A DNA stretch of 64,000 nt from positions 104,164 through 168,163 of the forward strand of contig JAQXOE010000011.1 of assembly GCA_029098505.1 (NCBI GenBank), in the 5' to 3' direction. Below, piece after piece: positions 18,788 through 27,167 of the stretch. Positions within the stretch are counted from its first letter, which is position 1. The number at the start of each line of letters is the position of its first letter. The DNA comes from Bacteroidales bacterium. Lineage in GTDB: Bacteria; Bacteroidota; Bacteroidia; Bacteroidales; UBA932. Below the pieces are notes generated by a model. It was not told the origin of the DNA and did no database searches. It was given only the letters and a program-made list of their open reading frames with translations. The position numbers and the translations under genes were made by a program.

Positions 18788-19522
18788 CTACCAGTCTGTT
18801 CTGCTGCAATAGTCGAACTGCTTTTCAACCATCTCCCTCTGGGTAGAACTGTACCACTTCAGAGTGATTTTGACTGTCTTTCCGCCTGTATCAGGCAGAT
18901 TCTTCAGCGGGAAGTTCATAATGAAAGCCTGAGGCTGTCCGTCAATTACGTTATTTACATTCTTGTGCTTTACAACAAGCTCATACGGGTCATCAGGGTT
19001 TGTGCCATATACCACGTTGATTTCGTGCTTGCTGTTGTACCAAACAGGGATGTTGAAGCAAAGGTTAAGATAACCATCCTCAATCATAGTTGTAGGGAAG
19101 ATGCTCTCTGAAACGTACAGGCCTATGCTTGAGTCGCCGTAGTCTGCATTTGGATCGTAGAGCACAGGATTCTTGGTCTGAATGGTATCAATTGAGTAAA
19201 GCTCTACATACTTGGTGTATTTGTATTCCTCAGCTGCAGGGTTGGCAGGCTTGTTTTCAGGATTCTCGTGAAGTTTGTACTGAACGAGTGCGCGCTTCTC
19301 CTTCTTGTCCTTGAACGGATAGTTGTTAAGTGAACTGTTCAGGACTACAAGAGCTGTGGTGTCATCCTGTTTCAGATAGTAGCTGCCATCCTCCTGGATA
19401 CGGAAAGTAACGCTGGCATTATATACGTCCTTCCACAGATCGTCCTTCTTGTTGATATCACAGGAAACGAAAGAAACGAGGGCCGCAGCTGCGATTAATG
19501 ATTTAGCGATTATTCTGTTCAT
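18788..19522 (-). CDS. NigD-like lipoprotein
   Basis: 244 residues with lipobox (SFVS-C) and a beta-rich body. Typical NigD-like features are the early WKDVYNASVTFRIQEDGSYYL, a middle strand YVSESIFPTTMIEDGYLNLCF, and the late LVVKHKNVNNVIDGQPQAF. NigD was first described in a Bacteroides bacteriocin locus; the family is widespread and its biochemical role is unknown. First gene of a three-gene operon with the ECF sigma factor and the barrel fusion protein, which suggests an envelope-sensing or envelope-stress unit. Confidence 0.75.
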   Translation of the reverse strand: MNRIIAKSLIAAAALVSFVSCDINKKDDLWKDVYNASVTFRIQEDGSYYLKQDDTTALVVLNSSLNNYPFKDKKEKRALVQYKLHENPENKPANPAAEEYKYTKYVELYSIDTIQTKNPVLYDPNADYGDSSIGLYVSESIFPTTMIEDGYLNLCFNIPVWYNSKHEINVVYGTNPDDPYELVVKHKNVNNVIDGQPQAFIMNFPLKNLPDTGGKTVKITLKWYSSTQREMVEKQFDYCSRTDW

Positions 19523-19547
19523 CTCTTAAAAAATCTTTATGGTTTTA

Positions 19548-19555
19548 CAAAATTA
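19548..19555 (-). promoter_or_regulatory. Predicted -7 box for the NigD-like/sigma operon
   Basis: TAATTTTG on the minus strand fits TAnnTTTG, 25 bases before the ATG at 19522. No exact -33 box at the usual distance. Confidence 0.4.
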
Positions 19556-19944
19556 GTGATGTTTTCAAAAGCTTCTACAACAATAAACGCACGATATGCA
19601 ATTTCCTTGCATCACGGTCCTGCACGGAAATTAAATATTTTTATTAAAACGGTTTATTTCTTTAAGTCCTTTGTAACATCAGTATTCTAATACACCTATT
19701 TGTGAACGTTTGTTAGAAAGTTTCTCCTTATAATTGTCTATCAAACTCTTGTATTCAGGTTAATAAGAAAATTTATGAAATTATACCATAATACATTCGT
19801 GACAGCAGAGACTACTGCAGAAAAGAATACACTTTATCAGTATCAAAAGATGAAGATATATGATCGCTATTTTTGAAGATGAAGTTTGACTAAGAGATAG
19901 GAGAAAGATTATGTGAATATTCATTTTTTAATCTATTAAAACAT

Positions 19945-19952
19945 TATATTTG
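19945..19952 (+). promoter_or_regulatory. Predicted -7 box for the lplA-gcv operon
   Basis: TATATTTG, exact fit to TAnnTTTG, 23 bases before the lplA ATG. The upstream T-rich stretch is only a weak -33 candidate. Confidence 0.5.
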
Positions 19953-19975
19953 CTCGGTTTTAATCCAAACAAGAA

Positions 19976-21025
19976 ATGATACACATAAGTTTGCCAGATG
20001 ACTCCAAGCACAGACTGGTCTTCTATCTGGCGATGGAAGAATATATTGCAAACAATATCAGGGAAATAGCCCCTCCTGATGAGGAAGGCAGACACGAAGC
20101 CTTCTTCGTCTGGCAGGTGGACCCGACAGTAATCTTCGGCCGTAATCAAGTGATGGAGGCCGAGGTCAACATCGACTATTGCCGCGAACGCGGTATCAAT
20201 CTTTTCCGCCGCAAGAGCGGTGGCGGCTGCGTCTATTCAGACAGTGGCAATATTATGCTCTCATACATCTCAGACCGCACCGACGTCAGCAGCACCTTCG
20301 ACCTTTTCCTTGACAAGCTCGCAAATTGCCTCAGCGCTCTCGGGCCGCAGTCCGAACGTTCAGGCCGCAATGACGTACTCGTTGCCGGCCTCAAGGTTTC
20401 GGGCAATGCCTTCTTCAAACGTCCGGACTCCAGCATAGTTCACGGCACCCTCCTCTTCGACAGCGATTTCGAGGAAATGGAGAGAGCCATCAGCCCCTCT
20501 CACCTGAAAATGGCCAACAAGGGCATCTCTTCTGCGCGCCAGAGGGTCATAAATTTCAAGGAAGCTTTGCTCCGTTATGGCAATGACAAAGCCGCTGGTA
20601 TGGAGGATATCACTTGTTTCAAGCGTTATCTTGTTGAATATTTCACTTCCGAAAAGGGAGAAAGGATGCTTTCGCCGGAAGAATTGCGCAGTATTGATGA
20701 GATAGAACAGACTTACCTCGATCCTGATTTCCTTCTTGGCAAGAATCATCTCTGGTCCGAAATTTACCGCGGTCGCATAGATGGGGTAGGTGAAATGGAA
20801 CTCGACCTCCAGATGGAGAATGACCTTATAGTAGAATGTCGTCTTCGTGGAGATTTCTTCCCTCTTAAGGACGGCCTTGATGCTTATTTGACTTCGATTC
20901 TAAAGGGCAAACACAATGATGACAGTGATGCCGGGGCCTCATTGGAGGCATCCGATCCTGGCGAATATGTTCTAAATCTTACAGGAGAAGCCCTTCGTAA
21001 ACTTTGCTTTGGAAAAACCACATAA
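19976..21025 (+). CDS. lplA: Lipoate-protein ligase
   Basis: Activates lipoate with ATP and attaches it to lipoyl-domain lysines, here most likely GcvH two genes downstream. 349 residues, normal for LplA with its C-terminal accessory domain. Seen: the substrate-binding RRKSGGGCVYSDSGNI (family form RRxSGGGxVYHD), and the catalytic lysine in LVAGLKVSGNAFF followed by HGTLLFD. It heads the gcv operon with 42 bases before gcvT. No lipA or lipB is in the window, so lipoate could be scavenged; that cannot be decided from this window. Confidence 0.93.
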   Translation: MIHISLPDDSKHRLVFYLAMEEYIANNIREIAPPDEEGRHEAFFVWQVDPTVIFGRNQVMEAEVNIDYCRERGINLFRRKSGGGCVYSDSGNIMLSYISDRTDVSSTFDLFLDKLANCLSALGPQSERSGRNDVLVAGLKVSGNAFFKRPDSSIVHGTLLFDSDFEEMERAISPSHLKMANKGISSARQRVINFKEALLRYGNDKAAGMEDITCFKRYLVEYFTSEKGERMLSPEELRSIDEIEQTYLDPDFLLGKNHLWSEIYRGRIDGVGEMELDLQMENDLIVECRLRGDFFPLKDGLDAYLTSILKGKHNDDSDAGASLEASDPGEYVLNLTGEALRKLCFGKTT

Positions 21026-21067
21026 TAAAATTAACTTAGCCACAAATATATCTTAACCAAGACGACA

Positions 21068-22168
21068 ATGGAAGAACAGTACAAACTAACTTGTCTTTAT
21101 GAGCAGCATCTGGCTTTGGGCGCTAAGATGAGCCCATTTGCCGGCTTTATGATGCCTATTCAGTACTCATCCATTACTGAGGAACACATTGCAGTCCGTA
21201 CAAGGGTTGGAATGTTTGACGTTTCGCATATGGGTGAAATCTTCATCAACGGAAAGGATGCCAAGAGATTCATCAACCACATCTTTACCAATGATATCTC
21301 GCAAATGGCTGAAGGCCAGGTCCTTTATGGAATGATGCTCTATCCGGACGGAGGAACTGTAGACGACCTCCTTGTTTACAGGGAGTATAGTGAGGACCAC
21401 TATCTGCTCGTTGTAAATGCATCGAACATCGAAAAGGATTACAAGTGGATGCTTGAAAACAGCGAAGGATATGAAGTCACCATTGACAATCAGTCCGAAG
21501 CCTGGGGACAGATTGCTGTCCAGGGCCCTGCCGCTGAGGAATTTGTCAACAAGGTCCTCGGAGTCGATGTGTCTCCTCTTACCTTCTACACTTTCAACGA
21601 TTATCAGATCGGTGGAAAGAGAGTCATAATCAGCCGTACCGGATATACCGGAGAGGATGGCTTTGAAATCTATTCAAGTAAAGAGGATACCATCCGTTTC
21701 TGGAAAGACTTGCTTGATGCAGGGGTAGTTCCTTGCGGACTTGGTTGCCGTGATACCCTCCGTTTCGAAGCAGGACTTCCTCTGTACGGGGATGAACTCA
21801 GTGCTGAAATCTCTCCTGTAATGGCTGGATTGTCAATGTTCTGCAAACTTGACAAGGAAGAATTTATTGGAAAGGATGCGCTTGTAAAGCAGAAGGCGGA
21901 AGGTACGTCCAGGAAACTTGTCGGAATAGAGATTCAGGACAAGGCTATTCCGCGCGCTGGATATCCTGTTGAACTTTCTGACGGAACTGAGGTGGGTATC
22001 GTAACAACAGGCTACCATTCCATCTCATTGGACAAGAGCATATGCTTTGCGCTGGTAGACAGTGCATACGCAGCTCTCGGTACTGCTCTCAATATCAGGA
22101 TCAGAAAGAAGGTATTCCCGGGAGAAGTTATCAAAAAGAGATTCTATAAAACAAATTACAAGAAATAA
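21068..22168 (+). CDS. gcvT: Aminomethyltransferase (glycine cleavage T protein)
   Basis: Moves the methylene group from aminomethyl-lipoyl-GcvH to tetrahydrofolate, releasing ammonia and giving 5,10-methylene-THF. 366 residues. Seen: MSPFAGFMMPIQYSS near the start, VGMFDVSHMGEI, the catalytic-site QVLYGMMLYPDGGTVDDLLVYR, SRTGYTGEDGFEIY, and LRFEAGLPLYGDEL. Second gene of the operon, followed 15 bases later by gcvH. Confidence 0.97.
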   Translation: MEEQYKLTCLYEQHLALGAKMSPFAGFMMPIQYSSITEEHIAVRTRVGMFDVSHMGEIFINGKDAKRFINHIFTNDISQMAEGQVLYGMMLYPDGGTVDDLLVYREYSEDHYLLVVNASNIEKDYKWMLENSEGYEVTIDNQSEAWGQIAVQGPAAEEFVNKVLGVDVSPLTFYTFNDYQIGGKRVIISRTGYTGEDGFEIYSSKEDTIRFWKDLLDAGVVPCGLGCRDTLRFEAGLPLYGDELSAEISPVMAGLSMFCKLDKEEFIGKDALVKQKAEGTSRKLVGIEIQDKAIPRAGYPVELSDGTEVGIVTTGYHSISLDKSICFALVDSAYAALGTALNIRIRKKVFPGEVIKKRFYKTNYKK

Positions 22169-22183
22169 ATAACACTGAACATT

Positions 22184-22564
22184 ATGAGTAAGATAGTAGA
22201 AGGATTGCGTTATAGCGATTCACACGAGTGGGTAAAGGTTGAAGGTGATATCGCAGTTATCGGAGTGTCTGATTTCGCACAGTCTGAAATGGGTGACATC
22301 ACCTATGTCGATATGCCGGACGAGGACGAGGAAGTAACTGCAGGCGAGGAGTTTGGAGCTCTTGAAAGCGTTAAGGCTTCCAGCGACCTTTATTGCCCTG
22401 TCAGCGGTGTAGTAGTTGAGAAGAACGAAGATCTCGAGGACGCTCCTGAGAAGGTCAATGAGGATGCATACGCTAACTGGATTATCAAGGTGAAGATGAG
22501 TGACCCTTCAGAGCTTGATTCCCTCCTTGACGCAGCTGGATACAAGGCTCTCACCGAGAAATAA
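22184..22564 (+). CDS. gcvH: Glycine cleavage H protein
   Basis: Lipoylated shuttle protein of the glycine cleavage system. 126 residues, standard length. The lipoyl-lysine is K64 in GALESVKASSDLY. Also seen: YSDSHEWVKVEGD at the N-terminus and GDITYVDMPDEDEEV before the lipoyl hairpin. It sits between gcvT and gcvPA with short gaps of 15 and 5 bases. Confidence 0.98.
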   Translation: MSKIVEGLRYSDSHEWVKVEGDIAVIGVSDFAQSEMGDITYVDMPDEDEEVTAGEEFGALESVKASSDLYCPVSGVVVEKNEDLEDAPEKVNEDAYANWIIKVKMSDPSELDSLLDAAGYKALTEK

Positions 22565-22569
22565 TCCCT

Positions 22570-23901
22570 ATGGGCACATTCTCATATTTTCCGCATACTG
22601 AAGAGGACATCAGGCAGATGCTCGACCGTATAGGGGTATCTTCTCTCGAGGACCTGTACAGCGACGTACCACCTGAGTTCCTTTTCAAGGGCGAGTATGA
22701 CCTGCGAGACGCAATGTCAGAGCAGGAGGTCCGCGATTTCTTCGCGGCATTGGACGCTAAGGACAGTCGTCTGAAGGTGTTTGTCGGTGCCGGTGCATAT
22801 GACCATTACACCCCTTCAGTGATTCCTTATATCACTTCAAGGTCGGAATTTCTTACGGCCTATACTCCTTACCAGGCTGAAATATCTCAGGGTACTTTGA
22901 GATATATCTTTGAATATCAGTCTATTATCTGCGAGCTTACAGGTATGGACATTAGCAATGCCTCTATGTACGACGGTCCTACCGCCGCTGCTGAGGCTAT
23001 GAAGATGGCCCTTGCCTGCACTAAGAAGAAAAAGCGTATTCTCCTTTCCAGAACGCTCCTTCCGAATGTTATCTCAGTTGTCCGCACCTATGCGAAATTC
23101 CACGGCGTTGAACTTGGCTATATTGAGGCTGAAAACGGACAGACCGGACTTGCATCCCTTCAGGAGCAGCTTGCTGCAGGGGATGTAGCCGGTATCATTG
23201 TCCCGGGTATAAATCGTTATGGCATAATTGAGGATTACAACGGCTTTGCTGAGGCTGTTCACACAGAGGGCGGTATTGTCATTGAGTATTGCGATCCTTC
23301 TTCACTTGCAGTTATCAAAACTCCTGGCGAATGGGGCTTTGATGTGGCTATTGGTGACGGTCAGAGCCTTGGTATACCGGTTTGCTATGGCGGTCCTTAC
23401 GTCGGCTTCATGGCCTGCAGGAAGGATTATGTACGCAAGATGCCGGGACGCATCGTTGGACAGACTACAGATGCTGACGGAAAACGTTGTTTTGTGCTTA
23501 CTCTTCAGGCACGCGAACAGCATATACGTCGCGAAAAGGCCACCAGCAACATATGTTCAAACCAGAGCCTTATGGCTTTGTATGTGACCATCTATGCTTC
23601 GCTTATGGGCCCTCAGGGCCTTAGGGATGTGAACAATCTTTCTTACGGCGGTGCACATTATCTGCACGACAGACTACTTGAGACTGGCCTGTTCGAGGAT
23701 GTATTCCCTGGAATGCCTTATTTGAAGGAGTTTGTTCTCAAGCCTCTTCTTGATGTTGAGAAACTGCAGAAGACCCTTCTCGATGCCGGTTTCTTTGCCG
23801 CTCTCTCTACTGAGGAGGGCTATGTAAGCTTCTGCGTCACAGAAAAGAGGACAAAGGAAGAGATAGATGCACTTGTTGAAACCGTCAAAAGCCTGAGATA
23901 A
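22570..23901 (+). CDS. gcvPA: Glycine dehydrogenase (decarboxylating) subunit 1
   Basis: N-terminal half of the two-subunit P protein, which decarboxylates glycine with PLP together with GcvPB. 443 residues. Seen: [71 protein letters not shown] and [18 protein letters not shown], all typical. This subunit does not carry the PLP lysine. It is followed after one base by gcvPB. Confidence 0.97.
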   Translation: MGTFSYFPHTEEDIRQMLDRIGVSSLEDLYSDVPPEFLFKGEYDLRDAMSEQEVRDFFAALDAKDSRLKVFVGAGAYDHYTPSVIPYITSRSEFLTAYTPYQAEISQGTLRYIFEYQSIICELTGMDISNASMYDGPTAAAEAMKMALACTKKKKRILLSRTLLPNVISVVRTYAKFHGVELGYIEAENGQTGLASLQEQLAAGDVAGIIVPGINRYGIIEDYNGFAEAVHTEGGIVIEYCDPSSLAVIKTPGEWGFDVAIGDGQSLGIPVCYGGPYVGFMACRKDYVRKMPGRIVGQTTDADGKRCFVLTLQAREQHIRREKATSNICSNQSLMALYVTIYASLMGPQGLRDVNNLSYGGAHYLHDRLLETGLFEDVFPGMPYLKEFVLKPLLDVEKLQKTLLDAGFFAALSTEEGYVSFCVTEKRTKEEIDALVETVKSLR

Positions 23902-23902
23902 A

Positions 23903-25375
23903 ATGAGATACTACGATAAACTTATTTTCGAGCTTTCAAAACCGGGCAGGACAGGCTATTCACTTCCTGCCAGCAAGTATCCAGAGCTTCAGATTCCTGC
24001 CGGCCTCTCACGTGAAACGCCAGCCGATCTCCCGCAGGTCAGCGAAGTGGATGTAGTGAGACATTACACCAATCTCTCGCAGATGAACTTCGGAGTCGAT
24101 ACCGGCTTCTATCCTCTCGGCAGCTGTACTATGAAGTACAATCCGAAAATCAATGAAGAGGTCGCGGCAATGTCAGGCTTCAACGCTCTCCACCCTCTTC
24201 AGCCGGAATCGAGTGTTCAGGGAGCTCTAGAAGTCTATTACGAGACAGAAAAAGCTCTTGCGACCATTACCGGTCTCGACCGTTTTACCTTCCAGCCTTG
24301 TGCAGGAGCACACGGTGAGCTTACGGGTCTTATGATTATGCGTCAATATCACATCAGCCGCGGCGATTTGAAGCGTACCAAGGTGATAGTTCCTGACAGC
24401 GCTCACGGAACCAACCCTGCATCTGCCGCCGTTTGCGGTCTTGAGGTGATAGTTGTAAAATCAAAGGAGAACGGGCTCGTAGATGTCGAGGATCTCAAGC
24501 CATTGCTCAACGACGAAATTGCCGGTATTATGATGACCAATCCTAATACTCTCGGTCTTTTCGAGCGTGAAATTGGGGAGATTGCCGCCCTCGTTCACGA
24601 ATGCGGCGCTCTTCTCTATTACGATGGAGCCAATACCAATCCTCTCCTAGGAAGGGTTCGTCCTGGAGATATGGGCTTCGACATTATGCACCTCAACCTT
24701 CACAAGACCTTCTCTACCCCTCACGGCGGTGGCGGTCCAGGTTCAGGCCCTGTAGGTATCAAGGAAAAGCTTCTTCCTCATATCCCTGTTCCATATGTAG
24801 CCAAGAATGAAGACGGTTCTTTCTCGATTGTGAAGAATTCAGCCGAGTCTGCAGGCACGGTATCAGGTTTCTTGGGCAATTTCGGGGTTATCCTCCGTGC
24901 ACTCACTTACATTTTGATGCTTGGAAAGCAGAACATCCTTATGGCAGGACCTCTGGCTACCCTCTCTGCAAATTATATCAAGGAGAGTCTAAAGGATTGC
25001 TACAAACTTCCTATCGATACTGTCTGCAAGCACGAGTTCGTCTTCGACGGCCTTATCAATGACGGTGCAGATAAGACTGAGGATGGACACGGAGCCACTA
25101 CCCTTGATGTGGCAAAGCGCATCCTTGACTACGGTTTCCACGCACCTACCATCTATTTCCCTCTTCTCTTCCATCAGGCTCTTATGATTGAACCTACTGA
25201 GACTGAGTCTAAGGAAACACTGGACGACTTCATAGACGCAATGAGAAAGATTGCCGCTGAGGCAGCTGAGGACCCTGCTTTGCTTAAGAGCGCTCCTCAC
25301 AACGCGCCTATCAAGCGCCCGGACGATACAACAGCAGCAAGACAGCCTATTCTGAAATACAAGGACTGCAAATGA
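23903..25375 (+). CDS. gcvPB: Glycine dehydrogenase (decarboxylating) subunit 2
   Basis: C-terminal half of the split P protein, carrying the PLP site. 490 residues. Seen: [32 protein letters not shown], the PLP lysine in [18 protein letters not shown], and a C-terminal region of the expected type ending PILKYKDCK. Its last 4 bases overlap the lpd start (ATGA), indicating translational coupling. The split GcvPA/PB form rather than a single GcvP is seen in many anaerobic lineages. Confidence 0.97.
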   Translation: MRYYDKLIFELSKPGRTGYSLPASKYPELQIPAGLSRETPADLPQVSEVDVVRHYTNLSQMNFGVDTGFYPLGSCTMKYNPKINEEVAAMSGFNALHPLQPESSVQGALEVYYETEKALATITGLDRFTFQPCAGAHGELTGLMIMRQYHISRGDLKRTKVIVPDSAHGTNPASAAVCGLEVIVVKSKENGLVDVEDLKPLLNDEIAGIMMTNPNTLGLFEREIGEIAALVHECGALLYYDGANTNPLLGRVRPGDMGFDIMHLNLHKTFSTPHGGGGPGSGPVGIKEKLLPHIPVPYVAKNEDGSFSIVKNSAESAGTVSGFLGNFGVILRALTYILMLGKQNILMAGPLATLSANYIKESLKDCYKLPIDTVCKHEFVFDGLINDGADKTEDGHGATTLDVAKRILDYGFHAPTIYFPLLFHQALMIEPTETESKETLDDFIDAMRKIAAEAAEDPALLKSAPHNAPIKRPDDTTAARQPILKYKDCK

Positions 25376-26784
25376 GACTGACAATTATCGGAGCAGGACC
25401 CGGCGGTTATGAGACCGCCGTGGCGGCTGCCAAACTCGGAATCGAGACCACAATCATCTCTGACGGACACGTTGGTGGTACCTGCCTCAATGAAGGCTGC
25501 ATACCGACCAAGTCTTTCTGCCGTAATGCGGAGGTGATGGATGATTTCGCCAATGCCGAAACCTTCGGTATCGGGGATTTGTCATACAAGTTCGACTTCA
25601 GCAAAGTCCTGGAAAGGAAGAATTCCGTTGTAGCCCAGCTCCGCTCTGGCGTTGAGGGCCTTCTCAAGCATAAGAACATTACTCTTATTAGAGGAAATGC
25701 TGCTTTTAAGGATGCTCACACTGTAAGAATCAGCTCAGACAATCCTGAAACTGACGGCCAGGAAATTTCATCTGACTATTTCATCATCGCTACCGGTTCC
25801 CATTCTGCTACCCTCCCTATTCCGGGAAACGACCTGGATGGAGTGATAACATCTAAGGAAATTCTTGATATAGAGGATGTTCCAAAGAGACTGAGCGTTA
25901 TTGGAGCGGGTGTGATAGGCCTTGAGTTCGCATCAATCTTCCGCAGTTTCGGAAGCGAAGTAAATGTGGTGGAGTATTGCAAGGATATACTCCCCCGCTT
26001 CGATACCGACCTTGCCAAACGTCTTAAGCAGGCTCTTGGTAAGCGAGGCATAGGAATTGAGACAGGAGCCCAGGTGCAGAGCATTGAACGCGATGGCGAT
26101 TCTCTTGTTGTCACTTACTTGAAGAAAGACAAGGAGTTCCGCGTTGAGGCCGACAAGGTTCTTATGGCTGTAGGAAGACGTCCGAACATAGCTTCTGCTG
26201 CACTTGATGCTGCCGGTGTTGAGTATGGACCTCGGGGAGTAGTTGTCGATGCAGATATGCGCACTAATGTCCCTCATATCTTCGCCATTGGAGATATCAC
26301 TGGAGGAATGATGCTGGCGCACGTAGCTTCATTCCAGGGAAGGCTTGCGCTTAAGGCAATACTTTCAGAAAGCGGAATGTGCTGCTGTGATGATGAAGCG
26401 AGAATCCGTCTTGACATTGTGCCGGCAGCGGTCTTTACCAAGCCTGAAGCTGCGACTGTCGGCAAGACTGAGGACGAATGCAAGAATGCTTCTATTCCGA
26501 TCAAGTGTCTCAAGTCTTTCTTCAGAGCAAATGGAAAAGCCCTGAGTATGGATGAGCCGGAGGGCTTCTGCAAGCTTGTTGTTGCTGAAGGTTCAGAGGC
26601 TTATGCTCCTGGACAGATTCTTGGATGTCATCTTTTCGGAGCCCATTCTGCTGACCTTATTCAGGAGGTGGCTTCATTGATGAACCATAATGCAACAGTA
26701 GCTGAACTTGCCGCGACTGTTCACGCTCATCCTACACTTGGAGAGATTATCCTAGATGCAGCTCATTCTGCTACTATTGTTTAG
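25372..26784 (+). CDS. lpdA: Dihydrolipoyl dehydrogenase
   Basis: Reoxidises the dihydrolipoyl arm of GcvH with NAD+ (the L protein of the system). 470 residues. Seen: the FAD motif [13 protein letters not shown], redox-active C38/C43 in [13 protein letters not shown], the NAD motif [16 protein letters not shown], and the C-terminal catalytic pair in [11 protein letters not shown]. Last gene of the gcv operon. No 2-oxo acid dehydrogenase E1/E2 genes accompany it, so glycine cleavage is its likely main partner. It ends 16 bases before the convergent TIGR04076-like gene. Confidence 0.96.
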   Translation: MRLTIIGAGPGGYETAVAAAKLGIETTIISDGHVGGTCLNEGCIPTKSFCRNAEVMDDFANAETFGIGDLSYKFDFSKVLERKNSVVAQLRSGVEGLLKHKNITLIRGNAAFKDAHTVRISSDNPETDGQEISSDYFIIATGSHSATLPIPGNDLDGVITSKEILDIEDVPKRLSVIGAGVIGLEFASIFRSFGSEVNVVEYCKDILPRFDTDLAKRLKQALGKRGIGIETGAQVQSIERDGDSLVVTYLKKDKEFRVEADKVLMAVGRRPNIASAALDAAGVEYGPRGVVVDADMRTNVPHIFAIGDITGGMMLAHVASFQGRLALKAILSESGMCCCDDEARIRLDIVPAAVFTKPEAATVGKTEDECKNASIPIKCLKSFFRANGKALSMDEPEGFCKLVVAEGSEAYAPGQILGCHLFGAHSADLIQEVASLMNHNATVAELAATVHAHPTLGEIILDAAHSATIV

Positions 26785-26800
26785 TATAATCGCTTGATTG

Positions 26801-27109
26801 TCAATCGATTGTTTCTATATAGAAGCTTACGGGCCTGAAGCCGTCATTACAGCTCAGCATAGCGCTGTAAGGATTGACCATCCAGCCATCGAAGAAATTG
26901 CCCTTGCCCTCAGCAAGGGCTTTTACATATTCCTGCATTGTCTTCCAGGCCTCTTTACACAAGCCCTCCGGTCTTTCCCCGTTCTGACTGATCCAACTGT
27001 CGCCCTCGCGTATGCTGCAAGTGTGTTCTATCGGGTTTTCATATATGGCAATCAAATCACTGTGAATGACTGTTCTTATTGCCGTTATTCTTACTCTTTT
27101 TTCGTTCAT
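26801..27109 (-). CDS. TIGR04076-like small protein
   Basis: 102 residues, no membrane segment. The pattern fits the TIGR04076 family: an opening KRVRITAIRTVIHSDLIAIY, a cysteine in HTCSIREGDSW, PEGLCKEAWKTMQEYV in the middle, and the closing CNDGFRPVSFYIE with a conserved Cys-x-DG-RPV stretch. The function of the family is unknown to me. The reading frame continues upstream, but ATG at 27109 matches the family start and leaves room for the divergent promoter of the GH31 gene. Convergent with lpd. Confidence 0.7.
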   Translation of the reverse strand: MNEKRVRITAIRTVIHSDLIAIYENPIEHTCSIREGDSWISQNGERPEGLCKEAWKTMQEYVKALAEGKGNFFDGWMVNPYSAMLSCNDGFRPVSFYIETID

Positions 27110-27114
27110 TGTGT

Positions 27115-27144
27115 TTTGTTTCCGTTTGAAATACCTTAATTTTG
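27115..27144 (+). promoter_or_regulatory. Predicted promoter of the GH31 gene
   Basis: TTTG (27115-27118), 18 bases, TAATTTTG (27137-27144), 23 bases before the ATG at 27168. Both boxes match. This fixes the GH31 start, since ATG/GTG codons further upstream would lie before the promoter. Confidence 0.6.
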
Positions 27145-27167
27145 TAGAGCACAATATAATACAAAAT

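Larger units (their letters stand above)
19523..19975. other. Divergent regulatory region between sigma and gcv operons
   Basis: No gene. It carries a predicted promoter for each flanking operon and an A/T-rich centre. A 6-bp inverted repeat (ATGCAA / TTGCAT, loop of 5) lies at 19596-19612. No glycine-riboswitch-like structure was recognised before lplA/gcvT. Confidence 0.5.

Noticed and set aside
19523..19975. Glycine riboswitch upstream of the gcv operon
   Set aside because: No tandem aptamer-like stems or conserved glycine-aptamer core could be found by eye, and lplA rather than gcvT is first.
27066..27167. 34-residue extension of the GH31 protein
   Set aside because: Lies upstream of the consensus promoter and places a second hydrophobic segment before a good signal peptide.
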